The notes beneath the pieces were generated by a model, which saw nothing but the letters and a program-made list of their open reading frames with translations, searched no databases and was not told where the DNA came from. A DNA stretch of 64,000 nt. Origin: Pestalotiopsis fici W106-1. Its lineage: Eukaryota; Ascomycota; Sordariomycetes; Amphisphaeriales; Sporocadaceae. Location: positions 496,001 through 560,000 of the forward strand of contig NW_006917097.1 of NCBI RefSeq assembly GCF_000516985.1, given 5' to 3'. Shown here one piece after another: positions 53,889 to 64,000 of this stretch (positions are counted from its first letter, which is position 1; every line of letters starts with the position of its first letter). A program made the position numbers and the translations under genes.

Positions 53889-56363
53889 ACTCGGGTAGGA
53901 TTCGGAGAGGTTAAAAAGTTATGCACAAGCATTGTGATTTCATAGTCTTTGTGGTTGTAGTAGAGACTTGCCTAGAGATACCAATGTCTATATACAACAT
54001 CTAGAAACATACTTCAAGACAGGGCATTGCCAAGGTACCCAGGGCATGATGGTCTGACCATAATACAGAAATGGTCCCATTGTTATCCGGGTACCTTTTT
54101 ATAGTGACTGGGATCACGGGCTTTGGATTGTTATAATAAATGAGCAAAAGTCTTCGTACTGGCCTAGCTTACATGGTGAATTTGCGGCGTTTCGCTACGG
54201 CCTTTTCCTTTTCCTTCTAATTGTCTTCCTTATAAAGTATTGAAGAGGAGAAAAGGAAACCCGGTCATGTACGGAGACTTTTGCTTGTCTGGTTAAGCAC
54301 TGTAACGCCATTTTGGCACCGAAGACCGAGGTGGCCCCGCGTATAGTGTGACAGGTAACCTTAGCCAGACCAAGACGAACTATAATGTCACTGATAAAGG
54401 TTGCTATTGTCAGTCAACAGAATGGTGCACCTGTTCCGAGAGTGGAGAGATGGTAGAAAGGATCAATCGCCCTGTGACCAAGTTCTATGGTCATCAGGTT
54501 CGATAGGTATAACCAGGCTGATATAGAATCCAATCAGCACTATAGAACTAAACGGCTCCATTTTCTGACACCGGGTACCTGATCCGACCCAGGGCACCCC
54601 CATGTCCATTTGAAGCACTAACCTAGCAGTGAGCAGCCACCTGCCACTAAATGTCCGTACCATGTACATAGTACTCAAAAAGCGCACCCGATGAGCCGGA
54701 ACATTGGTCGCAGGTCGGCCAGAACCACCCGAATGAGCTTAACCTCCGCCAACCACCACTCTAAGCGACACAAAGGGATAACAGAGATGATGTGACTGCC
54801 CCTCTCTTTTGGTATCTTCATATAGGACGAAAGGTGATGAGAGAAGAAGCGACGGGAGAGGCTTGTTCGCCGGTCTTCCTGGATATTCCCGCCCCAGAAG
54901 CAATTAATATCACTAGGGCTACAGTGAAAACCCGCATTTGGCTCTTGACCCTGGATCATGATACGATGTTGACGACGCTTCTGAGACATCAGTAGAGATG
55001 GAGCATCATTTGCACACGGCCGATGCCTGGCGCTGACCACTGTCTTGAGCAAATATAGACTAAGCGGCCGGGTACCAGTTTCTATTGCGACGATACGCCT
55101 GTCCATTGACAGAACACCCCTTTCTTTCTTAGACTTGCACGCAATCCGACTCGCTTATGGGCTATCTGAGAAGGGCCCTTACTTGTGAGATCATCTAGCG
55201 AGAAGACTGTACCCAAAGATAAGACGGTGTTCGTGTGTAATGATCCGCTTAGATGTCTTCAAATCATAAAACGCATAATCAAGCGATTTGGTGTTGTTTT
55301 TCAAGAAATGTCACCTTGGAGTACCTACATAAGGCGCGTGTCGAGATTAAGTACGCATGACTGATACGCGGCTTGCCCTCCCTTGCGATAAATAGAATAA
55401 TTGCATATGGTCTTGTTTTGAGGTGATGAGACTCGAAATAGAACAAATACTCCGACCAAGCAGCCTGCAAGATGTGTTTCTAATTGATCATACGCCAATT
55501 GTCTATACAATCACATTATACACACAAAATACTGTGCTCATCGCCCAAAGTTCCCCAATGGAACTGTCGTATCGCCCGTGAGTGTGTATCAAAACTTCGA
55601 CAAGGGGCTTTGTCATCTACTGATGACGCTGATATCATGACAATTCGCTTGATGACCAACAACTTGCGACGTGCCAATGGGTATTGGGGCACTCTTCCAA
55701 CCATTGAAAACAATTCTCTTGGCCAACTTCCCTTGGCATGCGAATCATGACAAACTTCTATCACAGCCATCAACTTCATATTCCCAAAATAGTGCATCAC
55801 TTGAAATATATCATTGATTAGTGATGCAGCACATGCTTAAAACGTACCACGATGCATTGGAAACTGCCATATTCGTCCAACAACAACGTCTTTCGTTTAT
55901 GCGCGATATGTATGTCAGATAAATCAATCAGTCAAATGACCTGAAATAGAGGGGTTCGCACCTGCAGTGCACCGGGTGGCTCAATTGATCCTCCATATCG
56001 TGCAGCCTGATTGGCTGTCATCCAACTCCCGTGAACATCTCTGCATGAGCCAAGCTTTCCTATACTCATATCTGAAGGATTACCGATGATATGATTTCAG
56101 CCGCCTAGATGAGGGGCAACGTCAAGTTTGCGAATTTCAATGAGATATCGCCAAAGAACCTTCCAACGGTTATGTTGAATCACTTTGAAGACTGTGCTGA
56201 AGCTGAATTCCTCATGCACGAGCCCATGTATTGAACATCTATATAAACACATAACTGAGCAGCAGTTTCAATGACACAGATCTACAATAAAATAACTAGA
56301 CTTATATCGGTACTGCTTCACAATCTCTCCACTGCCGAAACGTCATCACAATAGACCGACGAA
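53889..56363. other. Long intergenic region
   Basis: 2.5 kb with only scattered frames below 145 codons on either strand and no motifs. No repeat or element recognised. The last ~150 bases are probably the promoter and leader of the M3 peptidase. Confidence 0.55.
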
Positions 56364-58912
56364 ATGGCCAAAAGAATACCCCCGCAATCACCCTTCAAGG
56401 TGCCCAAACGTGATGACATTTTTCCAATGATGGATGTACGTAATCATTATCTCAACTTCAAGTGCAATTTCTGATTTGGAGACAGGCTCTGATTGCCGAG
56501 TACGATAACATCATAGACACCATCGTCCGCACGAATACCGCCGAGAGCGCGACATTTGAGACCGTCCTGCGCCCATGGCTACATGTAGACAATGAAACAC
56601 AGGCTCCGCTAGGCATGATTGCAAACTTGCAGTACTGCAGTCCAAGTCTCGAGACGCAAGACACAGTCCGAGATGCTCTCAAGCGGTATAATCAGGCCGT
56701 GGCAAATTGGAGCAGACGAGAGGATTATTTTGTGCTGTTACAAGCAGCGCTGGAGAGAGAGCAAGACGATCCACATCTGGGTCAAGAGGCCAGGTTTATA
56801 CTCGAACAGAAAGTCAAGGACTACAAGCAATGCGGCTACGGGATCCTGAGCCAGAGTGGTATAGAGGACTACCTAAAAGGTCGACTGGAGGTCGTGGATC
56901 TTTGCAGCGAGTACAAACGAAACGTGGCCCAGGAGTCCAGCGGCATATGGTTTTCCGAGAAGGAGCTGGACGGTGTGCCCTCCGACGAGCTGGCGAAATG
57001 GAAGACCGACGACAGCACGCCAGATCAGCACAAGAAGTTCGTGCCGTTTGCCAACGGGGGCGCCCAGACGGTACTCAGGTACGCCCATGAACCGGAGGTC
57101 CGTCGCAAAATGTACATTGAAAACGACAAGAAACTCTTGCACAATGAGCCGATACTCCTGGACATTATGCGCAGACGCCGTTCCCAAGCCAACAAGCTGA
57201 AGCTGCCAAACCATGCGGCATATCGCGCTCCCAATCGTGCAGTCAGGTCAGCTGAGTGGATTAACAGGTTCTTGGACGACCTCAAGCCTCAGCTAATTCC
57301 AATTGTCGAAAAGGAAGTAGCTGAAATACAGGCCGTTCGCCTCGATGATCGCATACGACGCGGCCTGTTACAGGATGGAGACGAAAAGTCATTTCCTAGC
57401 TGGGAACAGTCATACTATCATACAATGATGCAAAAGACCTTGCAAGTTGACGAAGTCTTAATATCCGAGTTCTTCCCTTTGGAACACGTCATGGACGCCA
57501 TGCTCGGACTGTTCACGTCCTTTCTCGGCCTACGCTTTGATCGGGTCTCCGATAGCGAGCTCAACCCCAATGTCAAGTGGCACGAAAGCGTCGAGATCTT
57601 TGCCGTGTGGGACGGGCCGGCCCAGGACGAAGCCGCGGGGTTCATTGGCTACCTCTACATGGACCTACTGTACCGTGAGCACAAGTACCGCGGCAACCAA
57701 AACGTCAACCTCGAGTGCGGGTATACGAAGGCCGATGGGACTCGAAAGTACCCCTCGACCATCCTGTCGTGTGCCCTGCCGACGCCGGCTCCGGGTACCT
57801 GCAAGCTGCTCAAACACCGCGAGGTCGCCACTATTTTCCATGAACTCGGGCATGCCATCCACGACCTTCTCTCCAAGACGGAGTTTGTCATGTTTCACGG
57901 GTCCAACAGATTACCGGTGGATGCTGGCGAGATGCCAAGCAGTAAGTTATTTTCTCCTTTCCTATCCAACATGGGTTCTCTATACAACACAATAATGTGC
58001 TTACTTGTGCCTTAGTGTTCTTGGAGAACTTTGTCTGGCTCGAAGATGTTCTGGCCAAGCTCAGCCGCCATTACACCACGCTTGATGCGAAGTACCTCGA
58101 GCAATGGCGCAAGGACAACCCAGGAAAACCCGACCCTCCCAGATCGATCCCAGCAGAGTTTGTGCAGGCGCTCTCTCGGAGCCGCTATTTGAATGAGGCA
58201 CAGTTCTATTGTCATCAGCTGTGAGTGATTTTCTTAGCCCGAGTGGCGTGTCTCAAAGCCATGGCGCAAGCTCCACGTGAACTGGACCGAAACATCCCGG
58301 CTGGGCGGGGGAAGAAAAAAAGCAACTCGTTGCCCAGCACTATTTACATTGACATGTTGCTTGGCATGTTAAAGGTTGAATAAGGCTGATTCAGAGTTTT
58401 ATAGGACGGTATCCTTGTTCGACATGAAATTACACAGCATGGCTTCGCCCGAGGAGGCCGAATTGCTTGACGCGAGGAAGCTGTGGTACGGCTACCGAGA
58501 AGAACTCGAGGCAAAGAGCTTCGAGGACGTCAAAGGGGGCGGATCCGACTATACAACCTTTGCGCACCTCGTTTCTGGGTATGATGTCGGCTACTATGGA
58601 TATTTGGTGTGAGTAGAGCCAACCGATGGCTGTTTCCTTTCCTTCCTTTTTTTCTTCTCCCTCTTTATTTGCAATTTCCTGAAACCAGTCAACTGACGCG
58701 ACGTCAGCTGCGAGGCCTTTGCGCAAGATATCTGGCATTCCCAGTTTGCAAAGAATCCGTGGGATCGCGACACGTGGAATCGCTACCGTCGGAAATTCTT
58801 GGAGTACGGCGGTGCCCATCCAGATAAGCTCAAGATGTTGGAAGACTTTCTAGGTCGAAAGCCAAATGTTGGTGCTTTAGTTGAATCATTGGTGCAAGGC
58901 GCTCCAAACTAA
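56364..58912 (+). CDS. M3-family metallopeptidase (thimet oligopeptidase/saccharolysin-like)
   Basis: Six exons: 56364..56435, 56486..57941, 58016..58220, 58375..58608 and 58708..58912, with introns of 50, 74, 154 and 99 nt between them (five coding exons in all). Together they encode 723 residues. The zinc site HELGH is at 476-480, with the third ligand Glu506 in AGEMPS; the second splice then gives PSMFLENFVW, the family's conserved continuation. YYGYLVCEAFAQDIW near the end is the substrate-binding region with its conserved tyrosines. Such enzymes degrade short peptides of roughly 6-17 residues in the cytosol or mitochondrial intermembrane space. The N-terminus (MAKRIPPQSPFKVPKRDD) is short and basic without a clear targeting sequence, so cytosolic location is more likely. 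Confidence 0.93.
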
Positions 58913-59124
58913 GCCTCTTATCGATGATCTCAAAGGAGACGATCCAAAAGCGTATGATTCATGGTCCAATAGGTTTCCTACTCAGAATTGCAGAACTAAG
59001 ATGTTGGACATAATATGATTAGAAACTACGAATAACTATGCTTTCTATAAATTGTAAATGCAATCATGTGCTAATCGAAAACTATGCCGTCATTATGAAA
59101 AATCAATCACAATATGCAAAACGA

Positions 59125-60301
59125 TTAGCTGCAAAGACCGTAAGCGGACTGGCATCCGGTGCCACAGTACTCGGAGGTGGTACCACTGTATAAGGGTCAG
59201 CTTCCTATTTCGAATAATTCTTGTTCATAGCTCAATACTTACCACCATCCCCACTGCGAGCAGCACTGTGAGTTCTGGCAGACATATCCACTGTTCGAAG
59301 CTCCGCAAGTATCGTCCGGGCTGGGACCGCCGGTGGCCGGGGGTGTGGTATCGCCTCCGCCGCTGCCGGTGCCGGTCTTGTACCAGTTGGCAGCGGCATC
59401 GCCCAAGCACGTTCCAACGGTGACGGCTGTGATTAGGGAAATTAGTATCCCATTAAAGAAAACAAGTAGACGGTATTTTGACTCACAAGTGAGACCCTTG
59501 GCCTTGATATCGTTGATGGCTTCCTGGACCAGCACATGCACGGTCTGTGCGTGAACATCGTGCATCAGGCTGATGGTGCCGCCAGCGGCGAGTCCGTTTT
59601 CAAAGTTGGTCGCTGCAACACCAATGGTGTCATCGTCATGCTCATAGTCAAGAGTATCAATGTTGGCACTGAGTGGTATGTTAGTCTGGACAGTCTCAAC
59701 GAAGGTCATGAGTGTAATAGGATATGTAAGCTGATCAATGAGCCAGGAGCACATACTTGATGACGTGGTATCCGAGACTGCCGAGGGTTGAGAGGGCAAG
59801 ATCGTTTGTGCTAAAGTAAGGAGGACGCATGTAGGTTGGAGCCTTGCCAAGGATGGTATACAAAGCATCCTCAAGCTGTGTCATTTGCGAAGTGATGCCG
59901 GCGGCATCGAGGGTTGCCAGATCAGCATGTGCCCATGTGTGTGAGCCGACTTGGTGTCCCTCCGCGTCCATCCTCACAACCTGAGCAGTATAATCACTAC
60001 AAGACGTTGTCATTAGAAGAAGGTACCTATGCAAGAACATGAGTAGGACCTACTAGATAGAACCCCAGTTCTGTCCGTTGAGGAAGAATGTAGCCTTGAC
60101 ACCATTGCTAGAAAGCAGGTCTAGCAGCTCAGCCGTGTAGGCGAATGGACCGTCGTCAAAGGTCAAGGCAAAGGTCCCGGGTACAGTACAGGCCGTGATG
60201 ATGGTACCGACGGGAATGGAAGACTGCCGCTCTTGGACGACTTGACTCACGGGCGAGGCGGCAGCGCCAGCCAGGAACGCGGCGAATAGGGGAGCAAGCA
60301 T
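59125..60301 (-). CDS. Chitin deacetylase: CE4 polysaccharide deacetylase with C-terminal CBM18
   Basis: Five exons (60054..60301, 59757..59996, 59487..59668, 59243..59426, 59125..59185) encode 304 residues; introns are 57, 88, 60 and 57 nt and each splice keeps the frame. A signal peptide covers about 1-15. CE4 motif 1 TFDDGP is at 47-52, motif 2 HTWAH at 102-106 and motif 3 RPPYF in the second exon; LDYEHDD and [12 protein letters not shown] supply the remaining active-site strands. A Gly/Thr/Pro linker leads to a chitin-binding type-1 domain ([31 protein letters not shown]) whose eight Cys are complete only when the last 61-nt exon is included. The secreted enzyme would deacetylate chitin to chitosan in the wall, which can mask it from host chitinases and receptors. 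Confidence 0.95.
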
Positions 60302-63300
60302 GGCGGGAATGGCGTTAAACTTAAAAAAGAAGAGTAGATATATGAGATTATTCGAGTATATACTACTGGCTGCCTGTGCTCTCTGGCTGTTGCGTAGGCC
60401 AATTATTGAGGCGTGTGTCTGCAACTCAAAAAAAGAGAAAAATAAAACAGTCATCCAGAAAGAGATGTCACGACATATTTATAACAGCAGTCCAAGATAT
60501 CGAGTGCAGTTGCGGAAATGAGCTTGGGTAACAAACCATCAATGCCCAGCCTCTTAGGCTGGAGCTGATCGTCTCTGTGGGCTTGCCGAGCGCCACATAC
60601 AACATAGTACGTGCAAGGTTGTGTGCATCATACCTGGTGTTGTAGCTAACATGGTCGATCTTCTGTAGGTTAGAGCATGACATGTTCTGTAGGCAGGGTG
60701 CTTGGTGCAGTGGCCTGACTGTAATGTACATTAGCCAGGCAGAGCCGGACACGAGGAACCCCCCGTAGAAAAGACCCTTGGATCATGAGTGAGCAGCCAG
60801 CCAGCGGGGGTTGGTCATCTTGTCTGGAAGGCTTGTGTCTGCTTGTCTTGCAGCGCATCACGGCACAACAGACGCATGGCATTTAGGGGAGAATAAACGG
60901 CCCTGTTGACTTGTGCTCAGAAGCCATGTAGCCAAGCAGGGCGCCGTTGCCTCAACAGGCAATACCAGCGCGCGTGCGCCAAGGGAAGCCATATGTCGTG
61001 TTAGGTGAGCGAGTCTTGGCTTTCTTGGCGGGCTCTGTGTTGCTCGGCCGGGGTGTTGCGAGATGCAGGCAGAGAGAGCTCTTGCTTGCAAGGCAATGAC
61101 GGGATCCCCTTCTCTCTTGTCATGGCGACAACAGTGGTTGGATGCTCTCAGCTTTGATGACCACGCAGTAGATGGCTTGCAGTCGGTGGCGCTCTTCATG
61201 AACTGGCATTGGCCCAAAGCTCTCAAGGATGCATCATATTTTGGGGCTCTCATAGGTGGTTGTCTCATCAAACTCAATCTGCTGTGTCTCGTGGATTTTC
61301 CCCCGCATAGTCTTGAACTCTCATCTTAATTTATTCTGTTATTATGCATCCCCCGTTGTTGACCGGAGCAACGACTTGACTGCAACCTCTTTCTTTTTAT
61401 TTTAGAATTCTTCCAGCCTCGCGATATGGAAAGCCAATTGACCCAATAGTTTTCATCATTGAATCAATTCTTCTTTTTCTTCCTTGATTAAAAATGTCAG
61501 ACTTGAAATCGGCCACACGTTTATCACCTTTTCTTTTACCCCGCAACCATGACCACATTTTATTTACATGGGTCTCGCTGCACTTAAGCTTATCTGCGGC
61601 ACACACGGCGCCGAAAGAAAGCTCGAAGAAGAAAAAAAAAGCAAAGGCCCATCTGATATCCACCATCCAAGACTTTCCATCCCTGCAATGCCCAAGGCTG
61701 CATACCATCCCATGTAAGGGCGGCTCAGGTAAACGGAGACGAATGAGATGAGCTCGCGGACAAGACAGTAGCTTCGGGAACTTCACTCCCACCAGCTTCC
61801 GACAGATGCGAGCCCGAGCGCTTTCGTCGCGATCGGTATAGTCATGTCATACTACATGGTTAAATCCTCCATTCCACCCCCATATCAGCGATGCGAGCCC
61901 GGCTGCGGGGGAGGGCGGTAAGCGTTGGTCTTGCCGCTGTATGGACAAGTCACAGAACTGGATGTAAGCCTACCGTCAGCCACTGTGCGGCTGAGGCATC
62001 GTGATCAGTCGATCATGCCTTGAAATCCTGGTTAGAAACACACGTTACTCTTTCTTTCTTGCATCAATATTGACTAGCAGAAAGCAAAAGCTCGTAAAAA
62101 TCGTGACACCAAACCCGCTGCCCAGAAGTACCCGACAGCTAGCCAGGTATGTAGGTTGAGAGCGAACGGTGAGGTTTGGAATAGATTCGGTTTACTGATC
62201 TCAATAGGAGATAGAAGGATCCATTTGGCTCAGTGGGGCAAGCGGGCCTTACAATACGTCACTTATAGGCTATAGGTTGAACACGAGGCTCGCCAAGTTT
62301 ATACTATACCCCAAATGCGATCCGGAAATATGAGCCAAGAGACCAAGCAAACTGCTGCTGCAGGGCCTACCACTAACTAGTCTCCCGGCGTTAGCGATGC
62401 CCGGCTTCGGTGTCCGAGCGGCCATCGCAGCAAGGCGCGAGTCTGCTGCCTTTGATGCGCGATGCATTTTTTCTACTTCTTTGTTCATAGGACTTCAACT
62501 TTCAAGTTTGAGTCAACGTCCGTGTACTCCTTCTTTCTTGGCCGTCATGTGTTTCTCTGGCGAATTATACAATCAAGCTAAAACTCCACGCCTCGTAAGC
62601 GCATACGCGAGATAACAACCTTGCTTGGGACGTCATTCACCAGCTCGAAATCACGTGAATATCTGACCAACAACAAGATGGCTTACGTATGATTATACCT
62701 TGAATATCATCTACCTGAAGATGTGGCACAAGGTGAAGATGATCACGGAAATTTTAGATGCACACTCAACATTTCACGTCAGTCAGGCTTAGCCCGCTCT
62801 CATGCGCTGCTCTAACAGCATAGGCTATGCACGAGAACGACGTACAAGCAAGAACTCATGCCTCTTTAAATGTGATTGTCAGAAATTAGAGGCTTGAATG
62901 ACGGTGTTCGGTCGAGAGTTTCTTTGCCCGCTATCAATCCGGTGTTCTGAGCTCAGCCACATCCAGGCCACCATTGAACCGTCTTCTCAATGCCATAATC
63001 GCTACGACAGTAGCCTATGGACGCTCAAATGAGATTGAACATTGAGAAAGGCGCGTGCTCGAAGGTACCAATGCCTTCAGTCTTGCCGGTCACATGGAGA
63101 AAATTGTGCTGTGACTTTCATGCGAAATGATGCTTCTCTCAACGTCAGGACAGATCCATGCCAATGGAGAAAACTAAAACTTGCTATGGCTGGATGGTTG
63201 GTGTCATGCCCTCGAATGGTTTGAGTGCAAGAGACATGATGAATCACAGGGATAAGAAAGCCTGCCGCTACCTGGTAGTAGTAGTCAATGCCAATATGGC

Positions 63301-63384
63301 GACGAAGGCATGCGACAATTCCCTTCATACCCCCAGTTTGTGAACCTGATGCCATCGAGTTTTCTACTCTATTGAAATACGAGG
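60302..63384. other. Long intergenic region
   Basis: 3.1 kb with no supportable gene. Minus-strand frames of 131-139 codons at about 60858-61277 and 61397-61792 lack motifs; the latter includes a translated A/T homopolymer. Long A/T-rich and CT-rich tracts near 61380-61500 may be regulatory or simply low complexity. Confidence 0.55.
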
Positions 63385-63936
63385 CTAAAAGACGTTGATC
63401 TTCCACACAAACAGTATCAATACACAGCTCAACCATGTGCCCATTTGAGACGAGGATGCAGATGATTTCGCAACAAAGCTGGTCACATCCAACGCAGTCG
63501 AGTGTGATTCTGCGGAGCTACCAACTGTTGGTGACTTGCCGCTAGTGGTAGACACTTCCGAGCTCTGCTCGCTGATCTGTGAAATCGCCTGTGTTGATGT
63601 CGGCTGAGGTGTGATGAAAGCACCAGGTGATTGTGTAGCATCTGTTGTAGCCTTGTCCGTGTCTAGGCTTGAAGTCGGCACCTCGACACCCATGATGGAG
63701 GCATACTGCGCAGCTACTTCGTTCGGGAAGACTGGTAAATCTGTTTCTTCCCAGAGCACCGCCAACTGGTCATGTTCAATGTTGAGATTTGATAGCGTCG
63801 TGAAGACGTCGGCGGTGGATATATTAGGGTCAAGTAGAAATCCCATGGGAGTCGTCACGCTCGATGTGCACAGATACTGTGTGTCCAGCTGCGAGAAGCC
63901 ACTGTGTCTCGGATTAGCAGTTGTGTCGTCCGACAT
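63385..63936 (-). CDS. 3' part of a Ser/Thr-rich protein with C-terminal hydrophobic tail
   Basis: The minus-strand frame ends at 63385 and is open upstream past ATG 63936 to a TGA at about 63997-63999, so the gene either starts at 63936 (183 residues) or has 5' exons beyond the window. The first ~90 residues look globular (QLDTQYLCTSSVTTPMGF, NISTADVFTTLSNLN). The next ~75 are Ser/Thr/Gln-rich. The last ~19 (MGTWLSCVLILFVWKINVF) are hydrophobic and preceded by SSASSSQ, which could be a GPI-attachment signal or a single membrane anchor. If secreted it needs an upstream exon carrying a signal peptide, because none is present at ATG 63936. The family is not recognised. Confidence 0.5.
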   Translation of the reverse strand: MSDDTTANPRHSGFSQLDTQYLCTSSVTTPMGFLLDPNISTADVFTTLSNLNIEHDQLAVLWEETDLPVFPNEVAAQYASIMGVEVPTSSLDTDKATTDATQSPGAFITPQPTSTQAISQISEQSSEVSTTSGKSPTVGSSAESHSTALDVTSFVAKSSASSSQMGTWLSCVLILFVWKINVF

Positions 63937-64000
63937 TTTGTCTCTCCTGGCACGGACCTCTCGCAACAAGCACCTGTCCAGATCGTCCTCGCCCCATCAA

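Overview
The window reads as nuclear DNA of a filamentous ascomycete (Pezizomycotina, most likely a sordariomycete such as Hypocreales; the genus cannot be fixed from sequence alone). The evidence is short spliceosomal introns of about 50-150 nt with GTRNGT donors and CTRAC-type branch sites, genes spaced 1-4 kb apart on both strands with no operons, and fungal-specific families: fungal rhodopsin/PTH11-like membrane proteins, an Och1-like GT32 transferase, a CE4-CBM18 chitin deacetylase and a short secreted tyrosinase. There is also one intron-containing tRNA-Asn. No intact transposon, rRNA, CRISPR or viral gene was seen. Exon coordinates were worked out by hand from splice signals and reading-frame continuity.

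Layout. 1-8.2 kb is an enzyme-rich block: FAD monooxygenase, alpha/beta hydrolase, a decayed gene, a type-B carboxylesterase and, convergent with it, quinolinate phosphoribosyltransferase (BNA6). 9-20 kb holds a small hydrophilic protein, the GT32 transferase, a mitochondrial-type acyl-CoA synthetase, a seven-helix fungal rhodopsin-like protein and the tRNA-Asn. 21.9-31.8 kb holds a secreted purple acid phosphatase, a membrane-anchored GH3 beta-glucosidase, a 3-dehydroshikimate-dehydratase-like TIM barrel and a Kes1/Osh4-type oxysterol-binding protein. 34.1-37.7 kb is the most unusual part. A promoter-like stretch carries about 15 copies of a TGGTARACGC motif, six or seven of them in a ~57-bp tandem array that forms palindromes. 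It is followed by GC-rich CCGGAGCT repeats inside a probable 5'UTR intron, then a 470-aa protein with a FLYWCH/WRKY-GCM1-like zinc knuckle, a C2H2-like finger, a coiled coil and an 18-bp coding minisatellite. 39.5-48.6 kb holds an S41-type protease, an unknown gene broken by one in-frame TAG, a TANGO2/NRDE protein and a five-exon tyrosinase. 52.5-60.3 kb holds a second rhodopsin-like gene with a probable GC-AG intron, an M3 metallopeptidase and the chitin deacetylase. The right edge carries the 3' part of a Ser/Thr-rich protein with a hydrophobic tail.

Most genes look like independent housekeeping or secretory functions. Two groupings may be functional: the 1-8 kb enzyme block, possibly a small catabolic or biosynthetic cluster, and the zinc-finger gene with its upstream repeat array, which may be a self-regulating unit. 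Long gene-poor gaps (31.9-34.1, 48.6-52.6, 53.9-56.4 and 60.3-63.4 kb) show no convincing coding content.
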